Source: Pseudomonas paraeruginosa PA7
GTDB taxonomy: Bacteria > Pseudomonadota > Gammaproteobacteria > Pseudomonadales > Pseudomonadaceae
Assembly (NCBI RefSeq): GCF_000017205.1
Contig: NC_009656.1
Location: 310,001 to 374,000 of the forward strand
Direction: 5' to 3'
Length of the DNA: 64,000 nucleotides
Shown here: piece after piece, positions 8,601 through 18,236 of the stretch
Layout: each line of letters opens with the position of its first letter
Position numbering within the stretch: position 1 is the first letter of the stretch
The notes under the pieces: model-generated
The model's database searches: none
Told to the model about the DNA's origin: nothing
The model's input: the letters and a program-made list of their open reading frames with translations, nothing else
Translations under genes and position numbers: made by a program

Positions 8601-9983
8601 ATGACCGCTCAGCTCAACCCGCAGCGCGACACCCGCGACTACCAGCAACTGGACGCCGCGCACCACATCCACGCCTTCCTCGACCAGAAGGCGCTGAACC
8701 GCGAAGGCCCGCGGGTGATGGTCCGCGGCAACGGCCTGCAGCTCTGGGACAACGATGGCAAGCGCTACCTGGACGGCATGTCCGGCCTCTGGTGCACCAA
8801 CCTCGGCTACGGCCGCCAGGACCTCGCCGCCGCCGCCAGCCGCCAGCTGGAACAATTGCCCTACTACAACATGTTCTTCCACACCACCCACCCGGCGGTG
8901 GTGGAGCTTTCCGAGCTGCTCTTCAGCCTGCTGCCGGACCACTACAGCCACGCGATCTACACCAACTCCGGCTCCGAGGCCAACGAGGTGCTGATCCGTA
9001 CCGTGCGGCGCTACTGGCAGATCCTCGGCAAGCCGCAGAAGAAGATCATGATCGGCCGCTGGAACGGCTACCACGGCTCGACCCTGGGCAGCACCGCGCT
9101 CGGCGGGATGAAGTTCATGCACGAGATGGGTGGCATGCTGCCGGATTTCGCCCATGTCGACGAACCCTACTGGTACGCCAACGGCGGCGAGCTGAGCCCG
9201 GCCGAGTTCGGCCGCCGCGCGGCGCTGCAACTGGAGGAGAAGATCCTCGAACTGGGCGCGGAGAACGTCGCCGCCTTCGTCGCCGAACCCTTCCAGGGCG
9301 CCGGCGGCATGATCTTCCCGCCGGAGAGCTACTGGCCGGAGATCCAGCGCATCTGCCGGCAGTACGACGTGCTGCTGTGCGCCGACGAGGTGATCGGCGG
9401 CTTCGGCCGCACCGGCGAATGGTTCGCCCACGAACACTTCGGCTTCCAGCCGGATACCCTGTCCATCGCCAAGGGCCTGACCTCCGGTTACATCCCCATG
9501 GGCGGCCTGGTGCTCGGCAAGCGCATCGCCGAGGTGCTGGTGGAGCAGGGCGGGGTGTTCGCCCACGGCCTGACCTACTCCGGCCACCCGGTGGCGGCCG
9601 CGGTGGCCATCGCCAACCTCAAGGCGCTGCGCGACGAGGGCGTGGTCACGCGGGTCCGGGACGAGACCGGGCCCTACCTGCAGGGCTGCCTGCGCGAGGT
9701 GTTCGGCGCGCATCCGCTGGTCGGCGAGGTCCAGGGCGCCGGCTTCGTCGCCGCGCTGCAGTTCGCCGAGGACAAGGCGACCCGCAGGCGCTTCGCCAAC
9801 GAGAACGAGCTGGCCTGGCGCTGCCGCACCATCGGCTTCGAGGAGGGCGTGATCATCCGCTCCACCCTCGGCCGCATGATCATGGCCCCGGCGCTGGTGG
9901 CCGGGCGTGCCGAGATCGACGAACTGATCGACAAGACCCGTATCGCGGTGGATCGCACCGCGCGTGAGATCGGCGTGCTTTGA
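8601..9983 (+). CDS. Class III omega-aminotransferase
   Basis: 460-residue PLP-dependent aminotransferase. Visible landmarks are TNSGSEANEVLIRTVRRYW (cofactor phosphate binding), CADEVIGGFGRTGEW (Asp contacting the pyridine nitrogen) and SIAKGLTSGYIPMG with Lys291 as the Schiff-base lysine. It would transfer a terminal amino group from an amine such as putrescine, GABA or beta-alanine to pyruvate or another keto acid, giving the aldehyde oxidised by the enzyme at 5589. Exact amine unknown. Confidence 0.9.
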   Translation: MTAQLNPQRDTRDYQQLDAAHHIHAFLDQKALNREGPRVMVRGNGLQLWDNDGKRYLDGMSGLWCTNLGYGRQDLAAAASRQLEQLPYYNMFFHTTHPAVVELSELLFSLLPDHYSHAIYTNSGSEANEVLIRTVRRYWQILGKPQKKIMIGRWNGYHGSTLGSTALGGMKFMHEMGGMLPDFAHVDEPYWYANGGELSPAEFGRRAALQLEEKILELGAENVAAFVAEPFQGAGGMIFPPESYWPEIQRICRQYDVLLCADEVIGGFGRTGEWFAHEHFGFQPDTLSIAKGLTSGYIPMGGLVLGKRIAEVLVEQGGVFAHGLTYSGHPVAAAVAIANLKALRDEGVVTRVRDETGPYLQGCLREVFGAHPLVGEVQGAGFVAALQFAEDKATRRRFANENELAWRCRTIGFEEGVIIRSTLGRMIMAPALVAGRAEIDELIDKTRIAVDRTAREIGVL

Positions 9984-10146
9984 CGCGCCCCGGCGGCCCG
10001 GCCTCGGCCGGGTCGCCTGCGACACGGAGCGTCCCCCCATAACGACGACGCGGCGCCTGGCGCCCGCGCGCGGAACCGTTTCGGCCTCTGGCCGGCAACT
10101 GCCTCAGCAACATCACAACAATGCCAATCGGCTGTGGGAGTGTTCC

Positions 10147-11205
10147 ATGTACAAGTCCTTGCACCAGTGCGCACACGTGTTTTCCCGGTTGTCCCTGTTC
10201 GGCCTGGCGTTCGCCGCGGCGGTCCAGGCGCAGGGCCAGAGCCTGACGGTGATCTCCTTCGGCGGCGCGACCAAGGCCGCCCAGGAGCAGGCCTATTTCA
10301 AACCCTTCGAGCGAAGCGGCGGCGGGCGGGTGGTGGCCGGCGAATACAACGGCGAGATGGCCAAGGTGAAGGCCATGGTCGACGTCGGCAAGGTCAGCTG
10401 GGACGTGGTCGAGGTGGAGAGTCCCGAACTGCTCCGCGGCTGCGACGAGGGGCTTTTCGAACGCCTCGACCCGGCGCGCTTCGGCGATCCCGCGCAGTTC
10501 GTCCCCGGCACTTTCAGCGAGTGCGGGGTGGCCACCTACGTCTGGTCGATGGTGCTGGCCTACGACTCGACGAAGCTGGCCCGCGCGCCGCAGTCCTGGG
10601 CGGATTTCTGGAACGTCCGCGAGTTCCCCGGCAAGCGTGGCCTGCGCAAGGGCGCCAAGTACACCCTGGAAGTGGCGCTGCTGGCCGACGGGGTGAAGGC
10701 GGAGGATATCTACAAGGTGCTCGCCACCCCGGAGGGGGTCAGCCGCGCCTTCGCCAAGCTCGACCAGCTCAAGCCGAACATCCAGTGGTGGGAGGCCGGC
10801 GCGCAGCCGCCGCAGTGGCTGGCCGCCGGCGACGTGGTGATGAGCGCCGCCTACAACGGGCGCATCGCCGCCGCGCAGAAGGAAGGCGTGAAACTGGCCA
10901 TCGTCTGGCCGGGCAGCCTTTACGACCCGGAGTACTGGGCAGTGGTGAAGGGCACGCCGAACAAGGCGCTGGCGGAGAAATTCATCGCCTTCGCCAGCCA
11001 GCCGCAGACGCAGAAGGTGTTCTCCGAGCAGATCCCCTACGGGCCGGTACACAAGGGCACCCTGGCGTTGCTGCCGGAGACGGTGCAGGAAGCGCTGCCG
11101 ACCGCGCCGGCCAACCTCGAAGGCGCGCGGGCGGTGGACGCCGGGTTCTGGGTGGATCACGGCGAGGAACTGGAACAGCGCTTCAACGCCTGGGCGGCGC
11201 GCTGA
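10147..11205 (+). CDS. Periplasmic substrate-binding protein (PotD/spermidine-GABA type)
   Basis: 352 residues with a Sec signal peptide ending near AAAVQAQ, followed by LTVISFGGATKAAQEQAYFKPFE, the start of a PotD-like binding domain. No ABC permease or ATPase gene accompanies it, so it is an orphan binding protein. It could feed a transporter encoded elsewhere, or act in sensing. Its position after the aminotransferase suggests that it binds the amine or GABA-like substrate of this cluster. Inferred, not shown. Confidence 0.85.
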   Translation: MYKSLHQCAHVFSRLSLFGLAFAAAVQAQGQSLTVISFGGATKAAQEQAYFKPFERSGGGRVVAGEYNGEMAKVKAMVDVGKVSWDVVEVESPELLRGCDEGLFERLDPARFGDPAQFVPGTFSECGVATYVWSMVLAYDSTKLARAPQSWADFWNVREFPGKRGLRKGAKYTLEVALLADGVKAEDIYKVLATPEGVSRAFAKLDQLKPNIQWWEAGAQPPQWLAAGDVVMSAAYNGRIAAAQKEGVKLAIVWPGSLYDPEYWAVVKGTPNKALAEKFIAFASQPQTQKVFSEQIPYGPVHKGTLALLPETVQEALPTAPANLEGARAVDAGFWVDHGEELEQRFNAWAAR

Positions 11206-11232
11206 ACCGGGTGGGGATGGCGCAAAAAAAAC

Positions 11233-11260
11233 GACGGGCCCCAAGTCGTCCGGGCCCGTC
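11233..11260 (-). terminator. Rho-independent terminator of the leftward operon
   Basis: On the minus strand the stem GACGGGCCC / GGGCCCGTC is followed by GTTTTTTTT, a textbook intrinsic terminator just after the DapA-like gene. It lies between convergent genes. Confidence 0.85.
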
Positions 11261-11282
11261 GGTCAAAGCGCTGACGGGGTGA

Positions 11283-12164
11283 TCAGCGCAGCTCTTCCAA
11301 CAACCCCTGCAGATACCGACAGCCCTCGGTATCCAGCGCCTGCACCGGAAGGCGCGGCGCCCCCACCTCCAGGCCGGAGAGAGCCAGGCCGGCCTTGATG
11401 GTGGTCGGCAGGCCCCGGCGGAGAATGAAGTCGAGCAGCGGTAGCTGCCGGTAGAACAACGCCCGGGCCCGTTCCAGGTCGCCATCCAGGACCGCCTGGT
11501 AGAGCTGGCCGTTGAGCGTCGGGATCAGGTTCGGCGCGGCGGTGCACCAGCCTTTCGCGCCGGCCACGAAGGCCTCCAGCGCCAGCGGGTTGCAACCGTT
11601 GTAGAAGGGCACCCGGCCTTCGCCGAGCAGGCGCAGCTTGTGCATGCGCTGGATGTCGCCGGTGCTCTCCTTGACCATGGTCACGTTGTCCACTTCGCGG
11701 ACGATGCGCAGGATCAGCTCCACCGACATGTCGATGCCGCTGGTGCCCGGGTTGTTGTAGAGCATCACCGGCACGCCGATGGCCTCGCCCACCGCGCGAT
11801 AGTGCTGGAACACCTCGGCCTCGTTGAGCTTCCAGTAGGAAATCGGCAGGACCATCACCGCCTCGGCGCCGAGGGACTCGGCGAACTGCGCGCGGCGCAC
11901 GGTCTTGGCGGTGGTCAGGTCGGAGACGCTGACGATGGTCGGCACGCGGTGGGCGACGGTCTTCAGGGTGAAGTCGACCACCTCGTCCCATTCCGGGTCG
12001 CTCAGGTAGGCGCCTTCGCCGGTACTGCCGAGCGGGGCGATGGCATGCACGCCGCCATTGATCAGGCGCTCGATGGAGCGGCCGAGCGCCGGCAGGTCGA
12101 GAGCGCCGTCGGCGGCGAAGGGGGTGATGGTGTAGCCGATGATGCCGTGGATCGGTGCGGACAT
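11283..12164 (-). CDS. DapA/NAL-family aldolase-lyase
   Basis: 293 residues of the dihydrodipicolinate synthase/N-acetylneuraminate lyase family. It has the LGSTGEGAYL loop, the YNNPGTSG segment with the catalytic Tyr and VTMVKESTGD with the Schiff-base Lys. An ATG 18 nt further upstream is possible, but the shorter start matches the usual N-terminus. The true dapA lies elsewhere in pseudomonads, so this is probably a catabolic pyruvate-dependent lyase acting on a sugar acid or hydroxy-keto acid. It is downstream of the class II aldolase on the same strand, which supports a shared pathway. Confidence 0.85.
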   Translation of the reverse strand: MSAPIHGIIGYTITPFAADGALDLPALGRSIERLINGGVHAIAPLGSTGEGAYLSDPEWDEVVDFTLKTVAHRVPTIVSVSDLTTAKTVRRAQFAESLGAEAVMVLPISYWKLNEAEVFQHYRAVGEAIGVPVMLYNNPGTSGIDMSVELILRIVREVDNVTMVKESTGDIQRMHKLRLLGEGRVPFYNGCNPLALEAFVAGAKGWCTAAPNLIPTLNGQLYQAVLDGDLERARALFYRQLPLLDFILRRGLPTTIKAGLALSGLEVGAPRLPVQALDTEGCRYLQGLLEELR

Positions 12165-12223
12165 TGGTTGTACCCGTGACATTGAGTGGGAAATGCCAGG
12201 TCGGACCTGGTGGGAAAGGTCGT

Positions 12224-13006
12224 TCAGCTCAGGCAGTCGCTGTTGCGCGGCAGGCAGCGCCGGGCGTAGTAGTTGAACGCGGCGCCGTGGCGCTTCGGGG
12301 TGGAGATCCAGTCGTGGGCCTCGCGCGCCAGGGTCGGCGGGATCGGCTTGATCTCTCCGGCGGCCATCGCCAGCAGTTGCATCTTTGCCGCGCGTTCGAG
12401 CAGCACCGCGATCACGCAGGCTTCCTCGATGCTCGCGCCGGTGGCCAGCAGGCCGTGGTGGGAGAGCAGGATGGCGCGCTTGTCGCCGAGGGCGGCGGAG
12501 ATGATCTCGCCTTCTTCGTTGCCTACCGGCACGCCCGGCCAGTCCTTGAGGAAGGCACAGTCGTCGTACAGCGGGCAGAGGTCCATGTGCGAGACCTGTA
12601 GCGGCACTTCCAGGGTCGACAGCGCGGCGATGTGCAGCGGATGGGTGTGGATGATGCAGTTGACGTCCGGGCGGGCGCGGTAGACCCAGCTGTGGAAGCG
12701 GTTGGCCGGGTTGGCCATGCCGTGGCCGTGCAATACGTTGAGGTCTTCGTCCACCAGCAGCAGGTTGCCGGCGCTGATCTCGTCGAAGCCCAGGCCCAGC
12801 TGCTGGGTATAGTAGGTGCCCGTCTCCGGGCCACGCGAGGTGATCTGCCCGGCGAGCCCCGAGTCGTGGCCGGCCTCGAAGAGAATCCGGCAGGTCAGGG
12901 CCAGCTTTTGCCGGTCAGTCCACGTATTATCGCCGAGGCTGGATTTCATCTGCTTCAGCGCGTGCTGGATCAGTTGATCCTTGGGAAGTTCCAGTGTCGT
13001 AGCCAT
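12224..13006 (-). CDS. Class II aldolase/adducin-family protein
   Basis: 260 residues of the class II aldolase/adducin fold. The metal-binding histidines are visible in NCIIHTHPLHIAAL and in LLSHHGLLATG. The start at 13006 was chosen over an upstream ATG because AAGGAA lies at the right distance and the protein then begins MATTLELPKDQ. It is probably co-transcribed with the DapA-like lyase. These enzymes cleave or decarboxylate phosphorylated sugars or hydroxy acids; the substrate is unknown. Confidence 0.85.
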   Translation of the reverse strand: MATTLELPKDQLIQHALKQMKSSLGDNTWTDRQKLALTCRILFEAGHDSGLAGQITSRGPETGTYYTQQLGLGFDEISAGNLLLVDEDLNVLHGHGMANPANRFHSWVYRARPDVNCIIHTHPLHIAALSTLEVPLQVSHMDLCPLYDDCAFLKDWPGVPVGNEEGEIISAALGDKRAILLSHHGLLATGASIEEACVIAVLLERAAKMQLLAMAAGEIKPIPPTLAREAHDWISTPKRHGAAFNYYARRCLPRNSDCLS

Positions 13007-13098
13007 GCGAGGTTCCTTTGACGGAGCGGGTCGGAGGAAACGCCGGGCGGTTGCGCGCCACGCAACGGCCCGGCTGTAAATGACACGGATCAAGTTAT

Positions 13099-13115
13099 AT
13101 GACACAAAGTGTCAT
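13099..13115. promoter_or_regulatory. Palindromic operator candidate ATGACAC-AAA-GTGTCAT
   Basis: A perfect 7-bp inverted repeat with a 3-bp spacer in the 153-bp divergent region between the aldolase and the XRE-cupin regulator. An extra half-site ATGACAC lies at 13080-13086. It is a likely binding site for the adjacent XRE protein, controlling itself and the aldolase-lyase pair. Confidence 0.6.
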
Positions 13116-13159
13116 TGGCAAGAAAAAGTTTTACTGCCATCGGGAGAAGGCTGTCCGCA

Positions 13160-13699
13160 ATGTCCATGCGCTTGAAATTGCTGAGAAAAAAACTCGGGGT
13201 GACGCTGGAGACCCTGGCCGAGAAGACCGGCCTGACCAAGAGCTACCTGTCCAAGGTCGAGCGCGGCCTGAACACGCCGTCCATCGCCGCCGCGCTGAAG
13301 CTGGCGAAAGCGCTGAACGTCCAGGTGGAAGAGCTGTTCTGCGAGGAAAACGACGGCCTCGACGGCTACAGCATCGTCCGCCGCGACCAGCGCAAGTCGC
13401 TTTCCAGCGGCGACGACGGCCCGGCCTATGCCTCCCTGGCGCAACAGATCGGCGCCCGCGCGCTGCTGCCGTTCATCGTCCACCCTCCGCGCGACTTCAG
13501 CCACTCGACGTTCAAGGAACACCTGGGCGAGGAGTTCATCTTCGTCCACGAAGGACAGGTGGAGGTCGACTTCATGAACCAGCGGATCATCCTCGAGCGC
13601 GGCGACGCCCTGCATTTCAACGCGCAGAAGCCGCACCGCATCCGCTCGCTGGGGGAGACCCAGGCGGAGCTGCTGGTGGTGATCCACAGCGAGGAATGA
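13160..13699 (+). CDS. XRE-cupin transcriptional regulator
   Basis: 179 residues: an N-terminal XRE helix-turn-helix (about residues 3-58, LRKKLGVTLETLAEKTGLTK then SYLSKVERGLNTPSI) and a C-terminal cupin (about 105-178, with FSHSTFKEHLGEEFIFVHEG and LERGDALHFNAQKPHRI). Such proteins usually repress a neighbouring catabolic operon and sense a small ligand in the cupin. It is divergent from the aldolase gene with a palindrome between them. The ATG at 13160 was chosen because the helix-turn-helix begins a few residues later. Confidence 0.88.
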   Translation: MSMRLKLLRKKLGVTLETLAEKTGLTKSYLSKVERGLNTPSIAAALKLAKALNVQVEELFCEENDGLDGYSIVRRDQRKSLSSGDDGPAYASLAQQIGARALLPFIVHPPRDFSHSTFKEHLGEEFIFVHEGQVEVDFMNQRIILERGDALHFNAQKPHRIRSLGETQAELLVVIHSEE

Positions 13700-13816
13700 G
13701 GCGTGGGCTCGTCGCCTGCCCGAGGCTCTCCGGCGCAGGACAGGCCCATTGCAGCGTAGCGGGCAGCCAGGAGCCCGGAGGGGCGCGCCGAGGGGTCGGT
13801 TGCTTGCTAACGTTAT

Positions 13817-13850
13817 GTTCGATTATCGAACTGTTAATCGATTATCGGAT
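13817..13850 (+). promoter_or_regulatory. PcaR-type operator boxes upstream of pcaI
   Basis: A perfect palindrome GTTCGATTATCGAAC (13817-13831) is followed 3 nt later by a related half-box ATCGATTATCGG (13837-13848). This resembles the PcaR target described in Pseudomonas putida (GTTCGATAATCGCAC as recalled). It lies about 90-110 bp upstream of pcaI, where an IclR-type activator would bind near the promoter. pcaR itself is not in this window. Confidence 0.65.
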
Positions 13851-13927
13851 TGTGAGCCCTCGGACCCCGGCGTAAGGTCTTCGTCACGTGCCGTCCAGGC
13901 AGCGCACAACAAGACGAGACCCGACCG

Positions 13928-14779
13928 ATGGCTGAAATCCTCTCCCTGCGCGAAGCGGTGCAACGCTTCGTCCACGATGGCGACAGCGTCGCCCTCGAAG
14001 GCTTCACTCACCTCATTCCGACCGCCGCCGGCCACGAGCTGATCCGCCAGGGCAAGAAGGACCTGACGCTGATCCGCATGACCCCCGACCTGGTCTACGA
14101 CCTGCTGATCGGCGCCGGCTGCGCGAGGAAGCTGGTGTTCTCCTGGGGCGGCAACCCCGGCGTCGGCTCGCTGCATCGCCTGCGCGACGCGGTGGAGAAG
14201 GGCTGGCCGCAACCGCTGGAGATCGAGGAACACAGCCACGCCGACCTCGCCAACGCCTATGTCGCCGGCGCCTCCGGGCTGCCCTTCGCGGTGCTGCGCG
14301 CCTACGCCGGCTCCGACCTGCCGAAGGTCAACCCGCTGATCCGCAGCGTCACCTGCCCGTTCACCGGCGAAGTGCTGGCGGCGGTGCCCTCGGTGCGCCC
14401 GGACGTCAGCGTGATCCACGCGCAGAAGGCCGACCGCAAGGGCAACGTGCTGCTCTGGGGCATCCTCGGCGTGCAGAAGGAAGCGGCCCTGGCGGCGCGG
14501 CGCTGCATCGTCACCGTCGAGGAAATCGTCGACGAGCTGGACGCCCCGATGAACGCCTGCGTCCTGCCGAGCTGGGCGCTCAGCGCCGTGTGCCTGGTAC
14601 CCGGCGGCGCGCATCCGTCCTACGCCCATGGCTACTACGAACGCGACAATCGCTTCTACCAGGACTGGGACCCGATCGCCCGCGACCGCGACGCCTTCAC
14701 CGCGTGGATCGACGACTACATCCGCGGCACCGAGGACTTCGGTGCCTTCCAGGCCAAGCTCGCGGAGGGCAAGCGATGA
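13928..14779 (+). CDS. pcaI: PcaI, 3-oxoadipate CoA-transferase subunit A
   Basis: 283-residue class I CoA-transferase alpha subunit (GFTHLIPTAAGHELIRQG at the N-terminus; FSWGGNPGVGSLHRL glycine-rich loop). With PcaJ it moves CoA from succinyl-CoA to 3-oxoadipate, the penultimate step of the beta-ketoadipate pathway. It is the first gene of pcaIJFTBDC; its stop overlaps the pcaJ start (ATGA). Two PcaR-like boxes precede it. At 283 residues it is longer than the 231-residue P. putida type, a known variation among alpha subunits. Confidence 0.92.
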   Translation: MAEILSLREAVQRFVHDGDSVALEGFTHLIPTAAGHELIRQGKKDLTLIRMTPDLVYDLLIGAGCARKLVFSWGGNPGVGSLHRLRDAVEKGWPQPLEIEEHSHADLANAYVAGASGLPFAVLRAYAGSDLPKVNPLIRSVTCPFTGEVLAAVPSVRPDVSVIHAQKADRKGNVLLWGILGVQKEAALAARRCIVTVEEIVDELDAPMNACVLPSWALSAVCLVPGGAHPSYAHGYYERDNRFYQDWDPIARDRDAFTAWIDDYIRGTEDFGAFQAKLAEGKR

Positions 14780-15554
14780 GCAGCTACAGCACCAACGAGA
14801 TGATGACCGTGGCCGCCGCCCGCCGCCTGCACAACGGCGCGGTGTGCTTCGTCGGCATCGGCCTGCCGTCGAAGGCCGCCAACCTGGCGCGCCTGACGTC
14901 CTCGCCGGACGTCGTGCTGATCTACGAGTCCGGCCCGATCGGCGCCAAGCCCAGCGTCCTGCCGCTGTCCATCGGTGACGGCGAACTGGCCGAGACCGCC
15001 GACACCGTGGTCCCCACCGGCGAGATCTTCCGCTACTGGCTGCAGGGCGGGCGGATCGACGTCGGCTTCCTCGGCGCGGCCCAGGTCGACCGCTTCGGCA
15101 ACATCAACACCACCGTGATCGGCGACTACCGCCAGCCCAAGGTACGCCTGCCGGGCGCCGGCGGCGCGCCGGAAATCGCCGGCAGCGCCAGGGAAGTGCT
15201 GATCATCCTCAAGCAGTCGCACCGCACCTTCGTCGACAAGCTGGCCTTCGTCACCTCGGTCGGCCATGGCGAGGGCGGCGACTCGCGCCAGCGCCTGGGC
15301 CTGCCGGGCAAGGGCCCGGTGGCGATCATCACCGACCTGTGCATCATGGAGCCGGAAGCCGGCAGCAACGAATTCGTGGTCACCTCCCTGCATCCGGGCG
15401 TGACCCGCGAGCAGGTGGTCGAGGCCACCGGCTGGGCGATCCGCTTCGCCGAGCGGGTCGCCGAGACGCCGGCGCCGAACGAGGTCGAACTGACCGCCCT
15501 GCGCGATCTCGAAGCGCGCACCGCGGCCGCCCATGGTCAGAAGGGGAGCGACGA

Positions 15555-15558
<4 letters not shown>
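14776..15558 (+). CDS. pcaJ: PcaJ, 3-oxoadipate CoA-transferase subunit B
   Basis: 260-residue beta subunit with the catalytic-glutamate motif in LIYESGPIG (the Glu that forms the CoA thioester). Start and stop both overlap neighbours by 4 nt (ATGA with pcaI and with pcaF), giving tight stoichiometric coupling. Cytoplasmic partner of PcaI. Confidence 0.93.
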
Positions 15559-16760
<1,202 letters not shown>

Positions 16761-16912
16761 CCGGGCAGGAGCGGGTCGCTCGCCCCGTATCAATGAGACG
16801 CGCGTCGCGCGGCGCCATCCGGGACTCGTGGATGGCGCCGCGTGCGTGCAGCGGAACAGGACGCTCCGTCACACGGTCAGGATGAAACGGACCCTGTCGA
16901 GAGAACAACAGC

Positions 16913-18214
16913 ATGACTGCCCCTGTTCACCAGTACAGCCACGAAGAGCGCCGCAAGCGCATCTTCGCCATCGTCGGCGCCTCTTCCGGCAACCTCGTGG
17001 AGTGGTTCGACTTCTACGTCTACGCCTTCTGCGCGATCTACTTCGCCCCGGCCTTCTTCCCCTCCGACAACCCCACGGTGCAGCTGCTGAACACCGCCGG
17101 GGTGTTCGCCGCCGGCTTCCTCATGCGACCCATCGGCGGCTGGATGTTCGGCCGCATCGCCGACAAGCACGGGCGCAAGACCGCCATGCTGATCTCGGTG
17201 GTGATGATGTGTGCCGGCTCCCTGGCGATCGCCTGCATGCCCACCTACGCCAGCATCGGCACCCTGGCGCCGACCCTGCTGTTGCTGGCGCGGATGTTCC
17301 AGGGCCTGTCGGTGGGCGGCGAATACGGCACCAGCGCCACCTACATGAGCGAAGTGGCGCTCAAGGGCCAGCGCGGCTTCTTCGCCTCGTTCCAGTACGT
17401 CACCCTGATCGGCGGACAGTTGCTGGCGGTGCTGGTGGTGGTGATCCTGCAGCAGTTGCTGAGCGAAGACGAACTGCGCGCCTGGGGCTGGCGGATTCCC
17501 TTCGTGATCGGCGCGATCACCGCGGTGATCGCCCTCTGGCTGCGCCGCTCGCTGAACGAGACCGCTTCGAAGTCGACCCTCGAGCGCAAGGAGTCCGGCA
17601 CCTTCGCCGAGCTGTTCGGCAAGCACAAGCGGGCCTTCTTCACCGTGCTCGGCTTCACCGCCGGCGGCTCGCTGATCTTCTATACCTTCACCACCTACAT
17701 GCAGAAGTACCTGGTCAACACCGCCGGCATGAGCGCGAAGACCGCCAGCGCGGTGATGACCTTCGCCCTGCTGGCGTACATGCTGATGCAACCGCTGTTC
17801 GGCATGCTCTCCGACCGTATCGGGCGCAAGACCTCGATGCTCTGGTTCGGCGCCCTGGGCACCCTCTGTACCCTGCCGATCCTGCTCGCGCTGAAGACCG
17901 TGAGCAGTCCCTACATGGCCTTCTTCCTGATCATCCTGGCGCTGGCCATCGTCAGCCTGTACACCTCCATCAGCGGCCTGATCAAGGCCGAGATGTTCCC
18001 GCCGGAGGTGCGCGCGCTCGGGGTCGGGGTGTCCTACGCGGTGGGCAACGCGATCTTCGGCGGCTCGGCCGAGTACGTCGCCCTGGGGTTGAAGTCGGTG
18101 GGGATGGAGAACGTCTTCTACTGGTATGTTTCAGCCATGTGCCTGCTGGCGCTGCTGGTCTGCGTGAGCCTGCCGGACCTGCGCAAGGTCAGCTACCTGA
18201 ACGACGAGCCCTGA
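16913..18214 (+). CDS. pcaT: PcaT, MFS dicarboxylate/beta-ketoadipate transporter
   Basis: 433-residue major facilitator of the metabolite:H+ symporter type. Signature segments include [14 protein letters not shown] in the first helix, [18 protein letters not shown] in the loop after helix 2, and [19 protein letters not shown]. PcaT moves beta-ketoadipate or adipate-type dicarboxylates across the inner membrane. It sits in the pca operon between pcaF and pcaB. Confidence 0.9.
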   Translation: MTAPVHQYSHEERRKRIFAIVGASSGNLVEWFDFYVYAFCAIYFAPAFFPSDNPTVQLLNTAGVFAAGFLMRPIGGWMFGRIADKHGRKTAMLISVVMMCAGSLAIACMPTYASIGTLAPTLLLLARMFQGLSVGGEYGTSATYMSEVALKGQRGFFASFQYVTLIGGQLLAVLVVVILQQLLSEDELRAWGWRIPFVIGAITAVIALWLRRSLNETASKSTLERKESGTFAELFGKHKRAFFTVLGFTAGGSLIFYTFTTYMQKYLVNTAGMSAKTASAVMTFALLAYMLMQPLFGMLSDRIGRKTSMLWFGALGTLCTLPILLALKTVSSPYMAFFLIILALAIVSLYTSISGLIKAEMFPPEVRALGVGVSYAVGNAIFGGSAEYVALGLKSVGMENVFYWYVSAMCLLALLVCVSLPDLRKVSYLNDEP

Positions 18215-18236
18215 CGGGCCGGGAAAAAGGAAAACC

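Noticed and set aside
5259-10040. A very long open frame on the minus strand across the aldehyde dehydrogenase, permease and aminotransferase genes
   Set aside because: The opposite-strand genes have full family motifs; the antisense product is low-complexity and Gly/Arg/His-rich, the usual shadow in GC-rich DNA.
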